DNA from: Hevea brasiliensis
Taxonomy: Eukaryota > Streptophyta > Magnoliopsida > Malpighiales > Euphorbiaceae
Length of the DNA stretch: 64,000 nucleotides
Direction of reading: 5' to 3'
NCBI RefSeq assembly: GCF_030052815.1
Contig: NC_079507.1
Location: 64,311,144 to 64,375,143 of the forward strand
Shown here piece after piece: positions 28,058-40,381 of the stretch (the first letter of the stretch is position 1; each line of letters starts with the position of its first letter). The translations under genes were made by a program, and so were the position numbers. Under the pieces are notes generated by a model. The model searched no databases, was not told where the DNA came from, and saw only the letters and a list, made by a program, of their open reading frames with translations.

Positions 28058-29393
28058 ATAATTATTCAATTTGTCGTCTTAAAATTTAGTGGATTCCACG
28101 CCCTTGTGTCTCTTTGCCTTGCTAAGAGTTAGCTAGAGAATTACAATTTCAATTGGTGGCAAGAACGTGGAGTTTGCTTCTATGCATTTATAAAACTTCA
28201 ACTGTATTGTTGGATTAATAGTGCGTCTATTTTATAATATAAAATGTTAAAAAATAAAATAAAATTTCAATAGTTCCTTTATTTTTAAAAAATTTCAATA
28301 TTAAAAAAAATAAATATTTTTAATTAAATTGCTTTTCTTGAATATTTATTAATATGTAAAATTTTTTATAGTCAATCTCGATAGAATTGTATTGGTCACT
28401 ATAATTTCATATCAGTATTTAATACAAAATGATAAATTAATAATTAATTTTATATAAATGATTACATTTTTTTTAAAATACGTAATTATTTCGTGAGACA
28501 CGTGTGTCTACAAACTTGTCATTCCACGTAGATTGTGTTAAGGATCGGTATTCCATAATTTCTCATTAATTGGAGGGAGTGATTGGACAACAATAAGAGG
28601 CGTCCGGATTGGCCGACTGATATATAATTGACTAGCTGTGGCTGCTAGAATCATGCATGAACATTGGATGATAGGGCAGGGGGGTGGAGTTGCCAGGGGC
28701 TTAAGAACAAGACATTTTGTGTTTTATTATTATTATTATTATTATTTTTTAAGTTATTTAGAAAAAAGTTTTTCATGAATATGAGTCAAGCCATATAAAA
28801 TTATTTATTGAATTAAATTATAAAAATAATTTTTAATAGAATTTGAGTTATTCTTTTTAAATTAAAAAATAATTAAGATTTTATTAAAATAAAAATAAAT
28901 ATATCAAAACATAAGTCAAATGACTAAAAAATTACAAAACTTTGTAAATTTTTTCAGTTTTAGTCAAAAGTTTTAAAAGTTAAGATAACATTAATATTAG
29001 ATATATTTATTAATTATTAAATATTTTTCTACAAGTCCAAAGTTTGCTAAAACTATGAAAATATTTAAATTGTTAAAAAATTAATAAAATTAAAAGGATT
29101 GACTGAAATTGATAGCAAATGAAAAAATTTTAATTATTTTTTTGATTAATTAATTTAATTATTTTAATTAAATTTATTATTAAAATTAAAAATAGTATAA
29201 AAGGTTTAGAATAAATTAATAAAATTAAAAGATTTTGTTAAAATTAAACAAATTTATATCACTCCAATAAATATATGTTTTTAATAATATGTTTTATATG
29301 CTGTTAAAAATTTAAAATATACTGTAAATAAATTATCAGCGCAAGAATATAGTGATATACATAAATTTTGTAACCTAAAATTTTTAACATTAT
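26590..29393. other. AT-rich intergenic region
   Basis: No coding sequence supported. A (TA)n tract runs about 28015-28054. A (TTA)n run lies near 28727-28745. The sequence from 28240 to 29390 is very AT-rich. Confidence 0.6.
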
Positions 29394-32177
29394 TGTAACA
29401 CCCCTAATTTTTAAATTAATTATTTTATTGGTGGATATTAATATTTTATTTTGTTTAAATTTTGAAAAATTATTTGAAATTTTTCTAATTTTTCAAATCG
29501 GGTTTGATTTTTTAAAAATATAAAATTTTTAAAATTTTATTTAAAGACCACGTGGCAAAACTAAAAATATATTTAGACTCTAAGAATTTTTTTGAGTTTT
29601 CTGAAATTTTTTCGAAATTTTTGTTCCTCGTTTTTTGTCATAGAGCAGAGTAAAAATTCAATTTCGGATATTTTGAATCAAACCGGTCGAATCAAATCAG
29701 ATCGGATAGGACCGATCGAATCAGATCGGTCCATTTTCTTTTTCTCCTTCCTCTTCCGCGCGCCCCCCATAGCCTCCCTTTCTCTCTCATTTTCTCTCCC
29801 CTCTTGCCACCTCACCACCGCCCTAGCCTCCCCAGCTCGCCGGCACACCTCTAGCACCCCTCCTCGTTGCTGGCCGATGCTCCAAGCTGCCGGAAAAACC
29901 GCCCCAAAAGCTCCCCCACACGCCGCGCGACTTTTCACCTTCCCGGTCAAAATCCGGCTGATCTAATCACCAATCGGACCTGGTCTTGTCCCAAATCACA
30001 TCTACACCTCGAAAACTTTCCATAGACACTAAGAACACAAAAATCCATCGAGCGATTTGTCCAATTTTTGTCCGAGAAGTTTTAGCCCATTTTTGACTTT
30101 CGGGCTAGATTTCTCGAAAACCGTAAGCCCCACCAAAAATCTGAGAGTACCAGAGTGCTCCACTCGTCGAGAGTTTCGCGGCAATACCCATTTCAAATTT
30201 TTCTGATACCATTTTTCGGTGGGTCCTGCGAGACTTTGCATTATTTTTCTGAGTATTAAATGAGTTTAGAAAATTTCGTAAAAATTATATACTAACCCCG
30301 TGTTATGGGCTTCACGTAAGTACATTCAATTCGCGGAAATTTGGCGGTTGCTTGGGTCTGCAATTTCGGGCCATTGCAGACAGACTACCAGGAAAGTTTC
30401 AAAATCGAGCTGAGAATATAGACTATCCCACTATTTTTAGACGTCTCGGACACGTCTCCAGGGTCGGAATTGACATAGATAAACCCGAACCCTCATTTTT
30501 CTTAATTATCTAGTGCCTGATTTCGATTAAAAGTCTATAAAATATTCGTAGTAGGTTAGAAAAATATAATTCCTTTTGCGTTAACTCTATAATATTGCTA
30601 AGGATCGCAGGGTAAAGTTTTAAAATTTTTAGAGCTCATTTGGGTAGTTTTTGTAAAAGGTATAATTGTAGGACTAAATTATAACTTTTCAAATTGTGAT
30701 TATTGACTGTTTGAGTGGGCCCAGGAGGGGCCATGTGATGTGACTGAGTTATGGATGTGTGACTTGTGGATACAAAAGTGCATTTTGATCCCTTTTGCAG
30801 GTTGGGTAGGTCTTGGTAAAACCCCAAAAGCTCCCACACGATTAGCGATTTTTTATCTTTTCCAAGCTTGTATTGAGTCAAATATATTAAATAATTATAA
30901 TGAAACTTGTCTTGTCCCAAATCACATCTACACCTCCTTTCCATAGACACTAAGAACACAAAAATCATCGATATAAGTTTTGTAAGAAGTATTAGCCCAA
31001 TTATAATTTTGATATTATTATGTTCAAGCATGCCCATACATCACTTATAAATATGTATCCATGTAGTTAAACACTAGTCACGTCTTATATTGCATTCATA
31101 TTTAATGAAGTGCCATGGAATTTATTTGTGGTAAATTGGAGCAGTGTGCGTGCGTTGGTGTGCGTATGGTATGGTATTGGATATGGACAGGACGGGTAGA
31201 TACAGCTTGAGAGACACTCGTTGAGACCCAGTCCTTTATGGATAAGTCGGGGCAAGCACGACTTGAGAGATACTCGCTGGCCCCCGCATTTGATTTATTA
31301 AGTGAAAGTCCAGCTTAAGAGATACTCGCTGGCAGAGGTTGGATTAAGAGAGTTGTATAGGGGATCAACTCCCATATATGTACCATTTGAACAGTGTTGG
31401 GTGTGTGAGTGCTCCAAATTACCTTTTTACTGTTATGATGTGATTTGTATGAAATTTATAATGATGTTCCATTCCATTTCTTCGGATGCATTAGTTTTAG
31501 ATAACTATAAAAATTATGGTTAAAATTAGTATTTTACTCTCTGAGTCGAACGCTCACTCCTGTTTATCTTTTTTTTTTTTTCAGGCTATAGGAAGATTAC
31601 TTGTGGTGACTAACCCGCTCTTCTTCTTCGCAGGTCAATTAGTAGTATCTAATGTATTTTGTATAATTAAGTTAAATTTTAAACTCCGCATGTGTTAGGA
31701 GTATTTTAATTAATTTGGATCTGTAATATCTTCTTCTTCGCAGGTCAATTAGTAGTATCTAATGTATTTTATATAATTAAGTTAAATTTTAAACTCCGCA
31801 TGTGTTAGGAATATTTTAATTAATTTGGATCTGTAATATAATATGGTGTTGAATTTGTAAGAATATTAATTGCATGCATGATTGGATTGGATGAGGAAGC
31901 TGAGCTCCCATTGGATTTTTATGAATTTATGAGCATGTGGAGGATAAACTGAGCTTCCCAAATTATTATATATTGTGTCTATAGGTCGGGCTAGTAAAAA
32001 ATTTCCCGTTGAATGGTCCAATTTATGACCAAACTCTGTCCGATTGAATTCTTAAAATTGAGCCCAAATGGGCCTTAGAATTGGATTGAGGAATAATTAG
32101 GCTTACTACAGGTCTCGGGAGCTTTAGGCTGGCTCAGGTCCTAGTGCCGGTCCGGTCCAAAGATTGGGTCATAATAA
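29394..32177 (+). mobile_element. LTR-like repeat (possible solo LTR), about 2.8 kb
   Basis: The stretch is clearly less AT-rich than its flanks and starts with TGTAACACCCC, a start shared by many plant LTR-type repeats. It ends near CCGGTCCAAAGATTGGGTCAT, after which ordinary AT-rich DNA resumes. It has no RT, integrase or gag reading frame. Inside it, 29982-30050 and 30908-30971 are degraded direct copies; 31621-31730 and 31731-31840 are a perfect-period tandem pair; and a short AGAGA(C/T)ACTCG motif recurs three times between 31205 and 31335. I could not confirm a target-site duplication or a second LTR. It could equally be a degraded non-autonomous element. Confidence 0.5.
31621..31840 (+). 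repeat. 110-bp tandem duplication (two units)
   Basis: 31621-31730 and 31731-31840 are almost identical, starting TTCTTCTTCGCAGGTCAATT and ending CTGTAATAT, with only about two substitutions. The unit includes a CTTCGCAG|GT splice-like word. Confidence 0.95.
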
Positions 32178-35053
32178 TTATTTAGTTTAGTGATATCACA
32201 GTTAATATAATTAGGCGAACATGTTTTTTACAAAGAGATAATTCTCAGTTTCTCACCCATTAAATTGGTTAAGTAGAAGAGGTGTTCAACTAGAAAAATA
32301 TATCAATGTAATAGTCAAGTCGCCAATATTTAAAGTAAAATAATTAATCTCCTTTTAAATGTGGCTAAAATTAATTAAAAATAAATTTATATATTCAATT
32401 TTGAATTGTTTCAAGCAATTGAATTCAAATGAAATCAAATGAACTTATTGATTTATCTTTTTATTAAAAAAAATTATAGCTGTATATATTTATTTAAATT
32501 AATTCATAATTAATTTAATTATTAAATTTTCTTTTAATAAAATTTTAAATTAAATAAAAATATAATAATATTTTATTAAAATAAAGTTACATAATTACAT
32601 ATGTGATCAATTAATGAATGATTATTTAATGAAGAAAGAGATATTTGATAATAATATTATAATTCTTGATTTTTTTTAAGGTTAATATCTAATTATAAGA
32701 TATGGATATTATATTTTATATAGTTTTTAACAGTATATTATAATTTAGTTTTATATATTAATCTCGAAAAAATAAATTTTTAATCCTTCACTTTTATTAA
32801 TCCATTATTCCAAATGAGTGTGGTACAATCTCTTCACCTTAAAAAAATTAAATGAAACCCCATAACCTAAAAAGAATTAGATAAAAACACAGAAGAAGTT
32901 GAATGTTTTTTAATTAATTGTTAACAGTATAAAAAAGTAATAATAGCTAATTACTGATCACACTCCTGTGCAAGACTTGATTGAACCCACCTAATTGATA
33001 ACACTCATAAAGATGCACATTTTATTTACTTAATTAATTAATTAATGAGGTTGCATTGCCTTTCTACTATAGATCAAGATAAGGGTTAATATAAGTTTAT
33101 GGATTAAATATATGATTATAAATATGCATGTAATTATAAGATCAAATAATACCTTATCACTCATTGTAGTAGGTCAAGAGGGATGAGTTAGCAAAATATT
33201 ATTTATAAAAAAATAAACTTTAGTGGGTCAAGAGGGATGAGTTAGCAATTATTAATTTTCATCCATATCCAAATTATACCTTGATTAGTAAATTATTATC
33301 TTCCCACATCATCATCACCTTAATTAGCATTTAATTAAGGTTTAAAGGATCAAATTTCGGAACAACATCATCATAGTTTGAATATAAAATTTTAAAAATG
33401 ATTATATATTTTAAATATTCAGTTGTAAATTTAATTAAAAAATGTTTTATTCATTAATCCTATAATTATAAGATAATTAGTGGGTTAACAAAAAGAAATG
33501 GGATCCCCATCACCCATTGACTTATTTTGAAGTCACTAATTAAACAATTACTATTTCATGCTTTGAAGCACTAAAGTGAAGTTAATTAAGGAGTTAAGGA
33601 GAAGGGCAAAAAAAAAAAAGTAGTCAAAAGGGCTATTAAGACATTAAATTAGAGGTCACCAATGGTCAATGAGTCAGTGGCCATAGTGCAAGATTCACCC
33701 AGCCACTGATCACATGTCAGCCTTGTCGTATGCGCTTCCAGTTGATGACATGTGTGGTTACTATTGGTCTGTTACCGACATCTTTGATTGGTGGACTTTA
33801 TCTTTTATTTTTTTTAAGTGAAAGTTTTTCTTTTTTTTTTTTTTTTAATTATATATAGAGTAGATAAATTATTATCAGTTCTTTATAGTTTATCAAAATT
33901 AATTATTTAATTTTATTATTTTAAATTTAATTAAAAATATTTTTATATTTTGAAAAATTAAATTTTATGAAATATAATAACATAATTAATTAAAATTAAA
34001 TAACTAATTTTGATAAATTATAAAAAAAAAAACTTGATAATAATTTACCCTAAAAATTTTAGCAAACTAAATGTAAATTTCTTTGAGGTGAAAATTGAAA
34101 TGGGCTAATGCCTAATCCTTTGTTCATTTAATTGATTAATCTTGATTGGTTTTTTTAAGTTTGGCAGTTATCCCAAAAAAAAAAAAAAGAATATATATAT
34201 TAAAAAATAAATTAAAAAAAAAAATAGTGCAAACCTCCTTTTGTTAATTACACTAGACAACAAGGGGAAAAGGCTTCATCTTTTGCTTTGGTATATCCTA
34301 ATAAATAAGTCATCCAATACACAGTGAAATCCATTTGATCGCTCACCTAATATATAGAAAACAAAAATCTATAAAAGGATAATATAATATATTTTCATAA
34401 ATATAGCTCTTTTTATATAACCCAAGCTTATTATATATATATAACCTTAATTATCTCGTCCAAAAAATTTTCTGTTTATGAAATAATAACATAAATAGAC
34501 CATCATTCAATTAATAAAGAGATTACACATGGTTAAAAAATCTAAAATATATTGAAACCTCAAATTAATAAAATTTCTAAATCCTTAATAAAAAAAATAT
34601 TTATTTTATGATGAAAAAGGAATGTGGTTATTTTATATTGTGTAGTCTGTTAATTATTGTTTTCTGTTATTATGTCTCTATTGAATAAAAAAAAGTTTAA
34701 TACTTATTTATATATATATAGACAAACCACCTTTATCTTTTTGTGAGACCAAACAGTAAAGAATTGAGGAAGAGGGAAGAGATAGGGGATTGGCTAGGGC
34801 ATGCACAGAAATGGTCGACAATTTTAATTAAATTGATAAGATTCATTAATGGTGGGTGGGTTGTTACAATTTCTAATAACGCTTAAAGTGGAGGACAACC
34901 CAGAAGTGCATGAACAAGTAAAAGAACAAATAAAAAAGATTTTTGTGGAGTCTCAGGGATTGAGAAATGTTTGAAAAAAAAAAAAAAAGTCCAATTTCAA
35001 TCATAAGCTTGAATTCGCCAGGGAAAGTAAATATGAGAGAGTGTGAGTGTGAC

Positions 35054-35095
<42 letters not shown>

Positions 35096-35744
35096 GTTTT
35101 ACTGAGGAATTTCATTCCTTGATTATTCGATTTCAAGAAGATATGGGTAGGCTAGAAAATAAGGATATTCTTTTCTTAGAATTGAAGGTTAACTCATGTA
35201 ATATTGGTGATTTTCTGATTCAGATTGGCGGCCAAAAGCATCCACTTGTCAATATTCTGTAAAGTTTATTTCCTTTATGCCAATGTCGGCATTCAGTTTT
35301 CACATTACCCCCCAAAAAAAAAAATCCCTTATTATATTTTTACACCATAGTTTGAGATAATGATTTTTGAGTTGTTTATATTCTATGAATTAAAAAAAAA
35401 ATACATACATATATATATTAAGAGATAACAACAGAAAAATTCTGAGATTCATTAATATTTTTTTTAATATATTTTATATAACTGAAACATATTCTTGAAA
35501 TTCATTGGAGAATTTTGAGATATCAGATACCACAGACCCTAATGAGATATCATTAAAATAAAATTAAGGAATAAGAGAACCTTCTTTTTATTAGCTTTAG
35601 ATTTGAAAGAAAAAAAAAAGAAAGAAAGAGAAAAACATGTGTCACTGTGTTTTATCTTTCTTATACTTATGAATATAGGTTTTTTTTTTTTTTTTCCTTT
35701 TTCATATTAAAATGAAGGAAATGGTGATCACAAGCATGAGATGC
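32178..35744. other. AT-rich intergenic region upstream of the second CLE gene
   Basis: No gene supported. A 24-bp direct repeat (GGTCAAGAGGGATGAGTTAG) occurs at about 33174 and 33227. A (TC)n(TA)n compound microsatellite lies at 35053-35094. A less AT-rich island at about 33640-33800 could be conserved promoter-distal sequence, but nothing in it is recognisable. Confidence 0.55.
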
Positions 35745-35754
35745 CTATATATAC
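35745..35754 (+). promoter_or_regulatory. Probable TATA box of the second CLE gene
   Basis: CTATATATAC lies about 80 bp upstream of ATG 35828, the expected spacing for a short plant leader. Confidence 0.55.
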
Positions 35755-35827
35755 ATGAGAAGCCCTGAAGCTATCAAAATGCGTATACGTGCAGTCTTAA
35801 AACGAAGACAAGACAACAGAAACGACA

Positions 35828-36064
35828 ATGGGGAATAATAATCTGATGAGTTTTTTGTTATGTCTAGTCCTGGTTTTGCTTTCATTTTCAAGGGTCGAAA
35901 ATCGTCCAATCCACCACTTCTCACACCAAAGGAGGATTACTCGTTCATTGATAGAAACTGCCAAAGAGGTGTTGGACGAAAGCATTAGGAGGCAAGAGAT
36001 GATTGGAGGTTTCAACGAGTCTTTTAGGGTCAGTCCTGGAGGCCCTGATCCCCACCATCACTAG
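35828..36064 (+). CDS. CLE: CLE peptide precursor, single exon
   Basis: A 78-aa preproprotein. Residues 1-25 are a signal peptide (LMSFLLCLVLVLLSFS core, cleavage probably near ENRP). A basic, helical linker follows, with RRQEMIGGFNESF just before the motif. The last 12 residues, 67-78, are RVSPGGPDPHHH, a CLE dodecapeptide that differs from the neighbouring CLE gene only in His for Gln at position 10. Outside the motif the two precursors share little, as is usual in the family. It should be secreted, trimmed and perceived by LRR receptor kinases; the specific role cannot be read from sequence. There is no intron and no lesion. Confidence 0.95.
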   Translation: MGNNNLMSFLLCLVLVLLSFSRVENRPIHHFSHQRRITRSLIETAKEVLDESIRRQEMIGGFNESFRVSPGGPDPHHH

Positions 36065-39000
36065 CTAATAATCTCTCTATCTATCAACAGAGGTCTATCA
36101 GTCCATCTTCTTCTTCTCCGGCTCCCCTCTTCCAGTTCGATGCCGATATCTTCCCTAGCTAGACATTACTAAACTATTTGCATCCATGTACGTAGTTGGC
36201 ATTGCCCTTGCATTCATGTAAAATGAAAAAAAAAGTTAGTGTCGTTATTTCTATTTTTATCTTTTAGGAGCAATAATTCAGTAAGTCTGTGCGCCTAATC
36301 TCACCAACCATTGAATAATGGGTGGAGTCCGCTAAATAGGAACTCTGTTTGCCTTCATATATGTATTTTGGATTGCGATTGATGGAGATAGCTTTGGTTT
36401 TGTTGTAAGTGCTAAATGTTTAGTAGCTACCAACTGCAACTTTTCTTTACAGTCATGGGAAGATAAAAGTATATATTATGTAATAATAATTGCTTTGTAC
36501 TGCTACTAAAAGGTCTTAACCTAGCTAGTTAGTTTATCCCTACATTTTTTTCTTTAGAGCAAAGCTGACCTTCCTTTTCTTTTGCAAGCAAGTCAATCAT
36601 TTGTTTATACATTTAATTTTAAGCAAACCCATAAATTGATGCTCAATTAGTTATAATAAGTTGAAAAAACAATTGGGAATATGCTTATTGAAAAAGAAAA
36701 AAAAAACAATATATTGGGAATATGACAAATTTGTGCTTCAGAAGTGTGATTCACCCATTAGACTCCTAAATATATATGAAGAACAACACGCTATTGGAAA
36801 CTGTTGGTTTGGCTGTATGCGAGATTATTATTATTATCATATGGGATGAAAGTTTGCTCTATTTGGTATGCTTATTTTGGATATTTCAAATTATGTTCTT
36901 TAGTGTTATGATAATATTGATTTAATATCAATTTGAATTAAAAAAAATAATTTATTTATAGTTAGGAGTATTCTTAACATTAGCATATGGAAATTAGATC
37001 ACCTCTTCAAGCGATTACAAAGGATACACTCTCCTTCATTGGCTTAGTACATTTAAAATAAATAATTATAAAACATTTTTAGTAAAATTAGGAACGGCAA
37101 CGGATTGAGGATAGGGATCACTCTTCTCATTCTTGCCTCACAAGATATCGGGCCGGAGCAAGAACTTCAACACTAGAAACAAGACGAAGGGGAAAGGTTT
37201 TTTGGTGAGAATTTTTTTTTTAATTTTAATTTATTATTATTATATAATTTAAATTTATTTATTAAAAAAATAAATTATAAGTTAAAAATATAAATTTTAA
37301 ATATAATCTTAATAATATAAATATATATTTTGTTAAAATTATAATATTCAGGAAATTAAGGAAATTTGAAGTGGGGAGACCATCTCTCCATCTCCACTTT
37401 GAACAATATCAAAGATGGGGTTGAAAAAATTTTATCAATTGCGGGATGGGTTAGATTAAGTTTAGAAACAATTGCCATCCCTAAGCAAAATTAATTTTGA
37501 TTGATAATAAAGGAAACTTTCATTATTACAAAATAAATGAATGTATAAATTGTGACTTTCATCCAACAGAATCAGTTGAGATGGTTTTATATACATTAGT
37601 CACTCTAGGCGAGAAAGAAAATAGAATTAGTCACAAGAGTCAAAATAAACAAACGTATTCTAACTGAATTCCTTAAGATTCATCTTATCGATTGGATTAA
37701 CCAATAAATAACATTAATTTAGGATGCTTGATCATAACTGAAATTAATTTATATGTATAAATTAATAGCTTATAAATCACAAGCAGTCCACTAAGATTTA
37801 AGGGATGAGGATCAAATATTTCAGAATAAAATGTTGGTTTTGTTGAATGATTAATATGCCTTTCGGCTGGTGATAATGTCTTATCTTTTCAATTTTGCTT
37901 AATATTAATATAAAAAGCAAGGTTGTTGAGTTCAAGTGGGCCCTAAATAGAAGCAAAAAGTCCTATACTTAGCGTTCCATTCTCATTTAGGGACAAAAGA
38001 GAATAGGAAAAAGAAGAGAGATTGACATGGGACTTAGATTATCAAAAGCTAATGCCAGCATGTGAAAAGGGCTATAAAATGTGGATTAGCTCACAAGTGC
38101 TTTATGGAGGGATTATTATCTAATCAAGATCAAGACAAGAAGTGGGCTTTATGTGGCTGCTCCTTTTAGGTAGTATCCAGCCTCCGTGTCGGTTTTGTCG
38201 ACCCACTAAACTCACTACTTTAAAAAAAAAAAAAAAAAATTGCACGTGCTCTTTCTTCAATCTTCAAGACACATTGGTCTCAAACCATAGGGCGAAATGC
38301 TTTCTTTTACCAAAGATGATAGATAAGTACAGCCCCAGTCTTAATGGACCACAGGCTCAAAGAAAAGTATCAAACGTGTGAACAACAAATGACCAGTGAT
38401 TGAGTTTTCTTTTGGCCACTAATCCATTTCATTATCTTCCAGTTAATGCTCATAATAGTGCTATGTATAATGTCAATCTGCATCCTTGATAAATTCTTAG
38501 GTATTCTAGTCTGCCATATCATCTATACAATAAATCAATAATAATATCATGCCATGTTAATACAATTATGGGCAAACTTTTCCTTTAATTATTTTCCCTA
38601 AACCCAATTTCAAATACATGAAGTAAACTCAAGGAGACAAATTTACAATGATCATGTTTAATTAGCAAGGTAACAAGGAATCAATGGTAGTTAGAACTTT
38701 ATCAGACATACATGGAACTAACACGAACTCCTTCCCCTGTACGAGTTATGCATCCCACGTAATTGTAAGAAGAGGGAGCATGAGTTAGTCCTATTTCATA
38801 ATTTTCAGAACTTTCAAGAACGTTCTTAACACAGGTCAATCTTGTGAACAAACTCCTGTCACAACTAAAAAAAATGTTGAATCCAAACTATTGTACAGAT
38901 ACTGCATACAGTGCAAGTAACTTGCATCAAGTTACTCTCGATGTAACATTAGTTCTCTTCATAACAAATCCCAAACAAATGGGATCGCCATAGACATCAG

Positions 39001-40381
39001 TCAACAAAAGACAAGCAACTCATGCACAATTTGAGGCATCCGAAATGCCTGTCACTGGAATAATTGCGGCGTTCAAAACTAAAGGCAAAAGTACTGTAGG
39101 TCGGTAGTAGAGGACAAGACGAGAATACCTTTCTTTATGGTTGTCAAGATAATATAAACCAAGTTTGTTAGGTCCTCAGCAAAGGATAAGGGAATTGAAC
39201 GGACTGCATTGAAATCCAATGAATTAACTGCTATTTCAATAATGCAATAGGTTAATTCAGGACAATGATACAAACCAAACAATTATCTATATAAAATTAC
39301 TTCGCGAAAAATCATGGACACAAAATGATCATTATAAAATGGGGCTTACCAAAATATATCTGCAACACTACAAGCAAAAAAGCCATAAAGCATTTGCAAT
39401 TTTAGGTCACTAGTTGATGAAAAGATGAGAGAATGACTCAGAATGACTCAGTATTGTTAGGTCACAAGTGAAGACAACATGAGGTGATGTCTTCCACAAC
39501 ATTTAGGTCATATCCATAGAAAACCAATGAAAACAAGTGTGATAGTTAGGCAACTAGCTCAGGACAAGGTTAAATTTTAAAAGATGACTATAAGACCAAT
39601 CAGGTTTATATGTAGTCAGTGTGCATCTCAAACGAGGATTTCCTAAATACATGAGGATTTCCTAAATACAAAGTAACACTATAAGCAAATGGAAACAAAA
39701 CAATAGCAGTTTTAGTTTTAGGCAAGATGAGAGTGATGAATGCTTAATTATTTAATTAAGTCATGCAGCAAAAACCAATGAATAAAAATACAGTTATAGA
39801 TTCAAGTTTATTAGCTCACAGATTAGGATGATGACAGAAAGCCTTTCATGATCATGCTCATTGAAAGCCAACGAAAGCAAATGCTGAAATGCAAGTTGTA
39901 AATTCAAGTTATTAGGTCACTATTTGAGAAGAAAATGAGATGGTTTCTTTCATTATTTGCCACCACCATGTTCCATTACCATCATCTTTCCCTTCCATTT
40001 GTAAACATAACAGCAAACATAAGATTGAACTCTACAGAACATAAGATCACAGATTTTATGGATGATGTAAAAGATGCTCAATTACTCATACGGTTATCAT
40101 AACAGGTTATTTTGCTCATATATGTAACTTAAAAGGATTTTGTACTCTTTTCATTCGCATCAATATGCTGATAACTGTAAATTCACATTATTCTAGAAAT
40201 GATGTAAAAACTATACACAGAGGCCAGGGACCAGTATTATGCAAAACCAAGAAAAGATACCCCCGTACATGAAAGACAACTATAAGAGCGTAGCAATGTT
40301 TCAAATACAGCATAATCGAGAGTATTGTACAACATACACACAACTATTTGACTGTGGAGGAAAAAGGGTCAGTAGTTGGGA
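36065..40381. other. Intergenic region between CLE and the Ycf45-like gene
   Basis: No gene supported. 36065 onward is the CLE 3' UTR and AT-rich spacer. A MITE-like element lies at 37088-37484. 38400-40380 is moderately AT-rich, with small direct repeats (GAATGACTCA at about 39430, GAGGATTTCCTAAATACA at about 39633 and 39650). The end next to 40382 is likely the 3' UTR of the next gene. Confidence 0.55.
37088..37484. mobile_element. MITE-like element
   Basis: The left end TTAGGAACGGCAACGG resembles the reverse complement of the right end, TTAGGGATGGCAATTG. The inside is AT-rich between GC-richer ends, as in small non-autonomous DNA transposons. No clear target duplication was made out. Confidence 0.4.

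Noticed and set aside
29592..29966. 124-codon and opposite 90-codon frames
   Set aside because: Both lie in the GC-richer part of the LTR-like repeat, overlap on opposite strands and match nothing recognisable.
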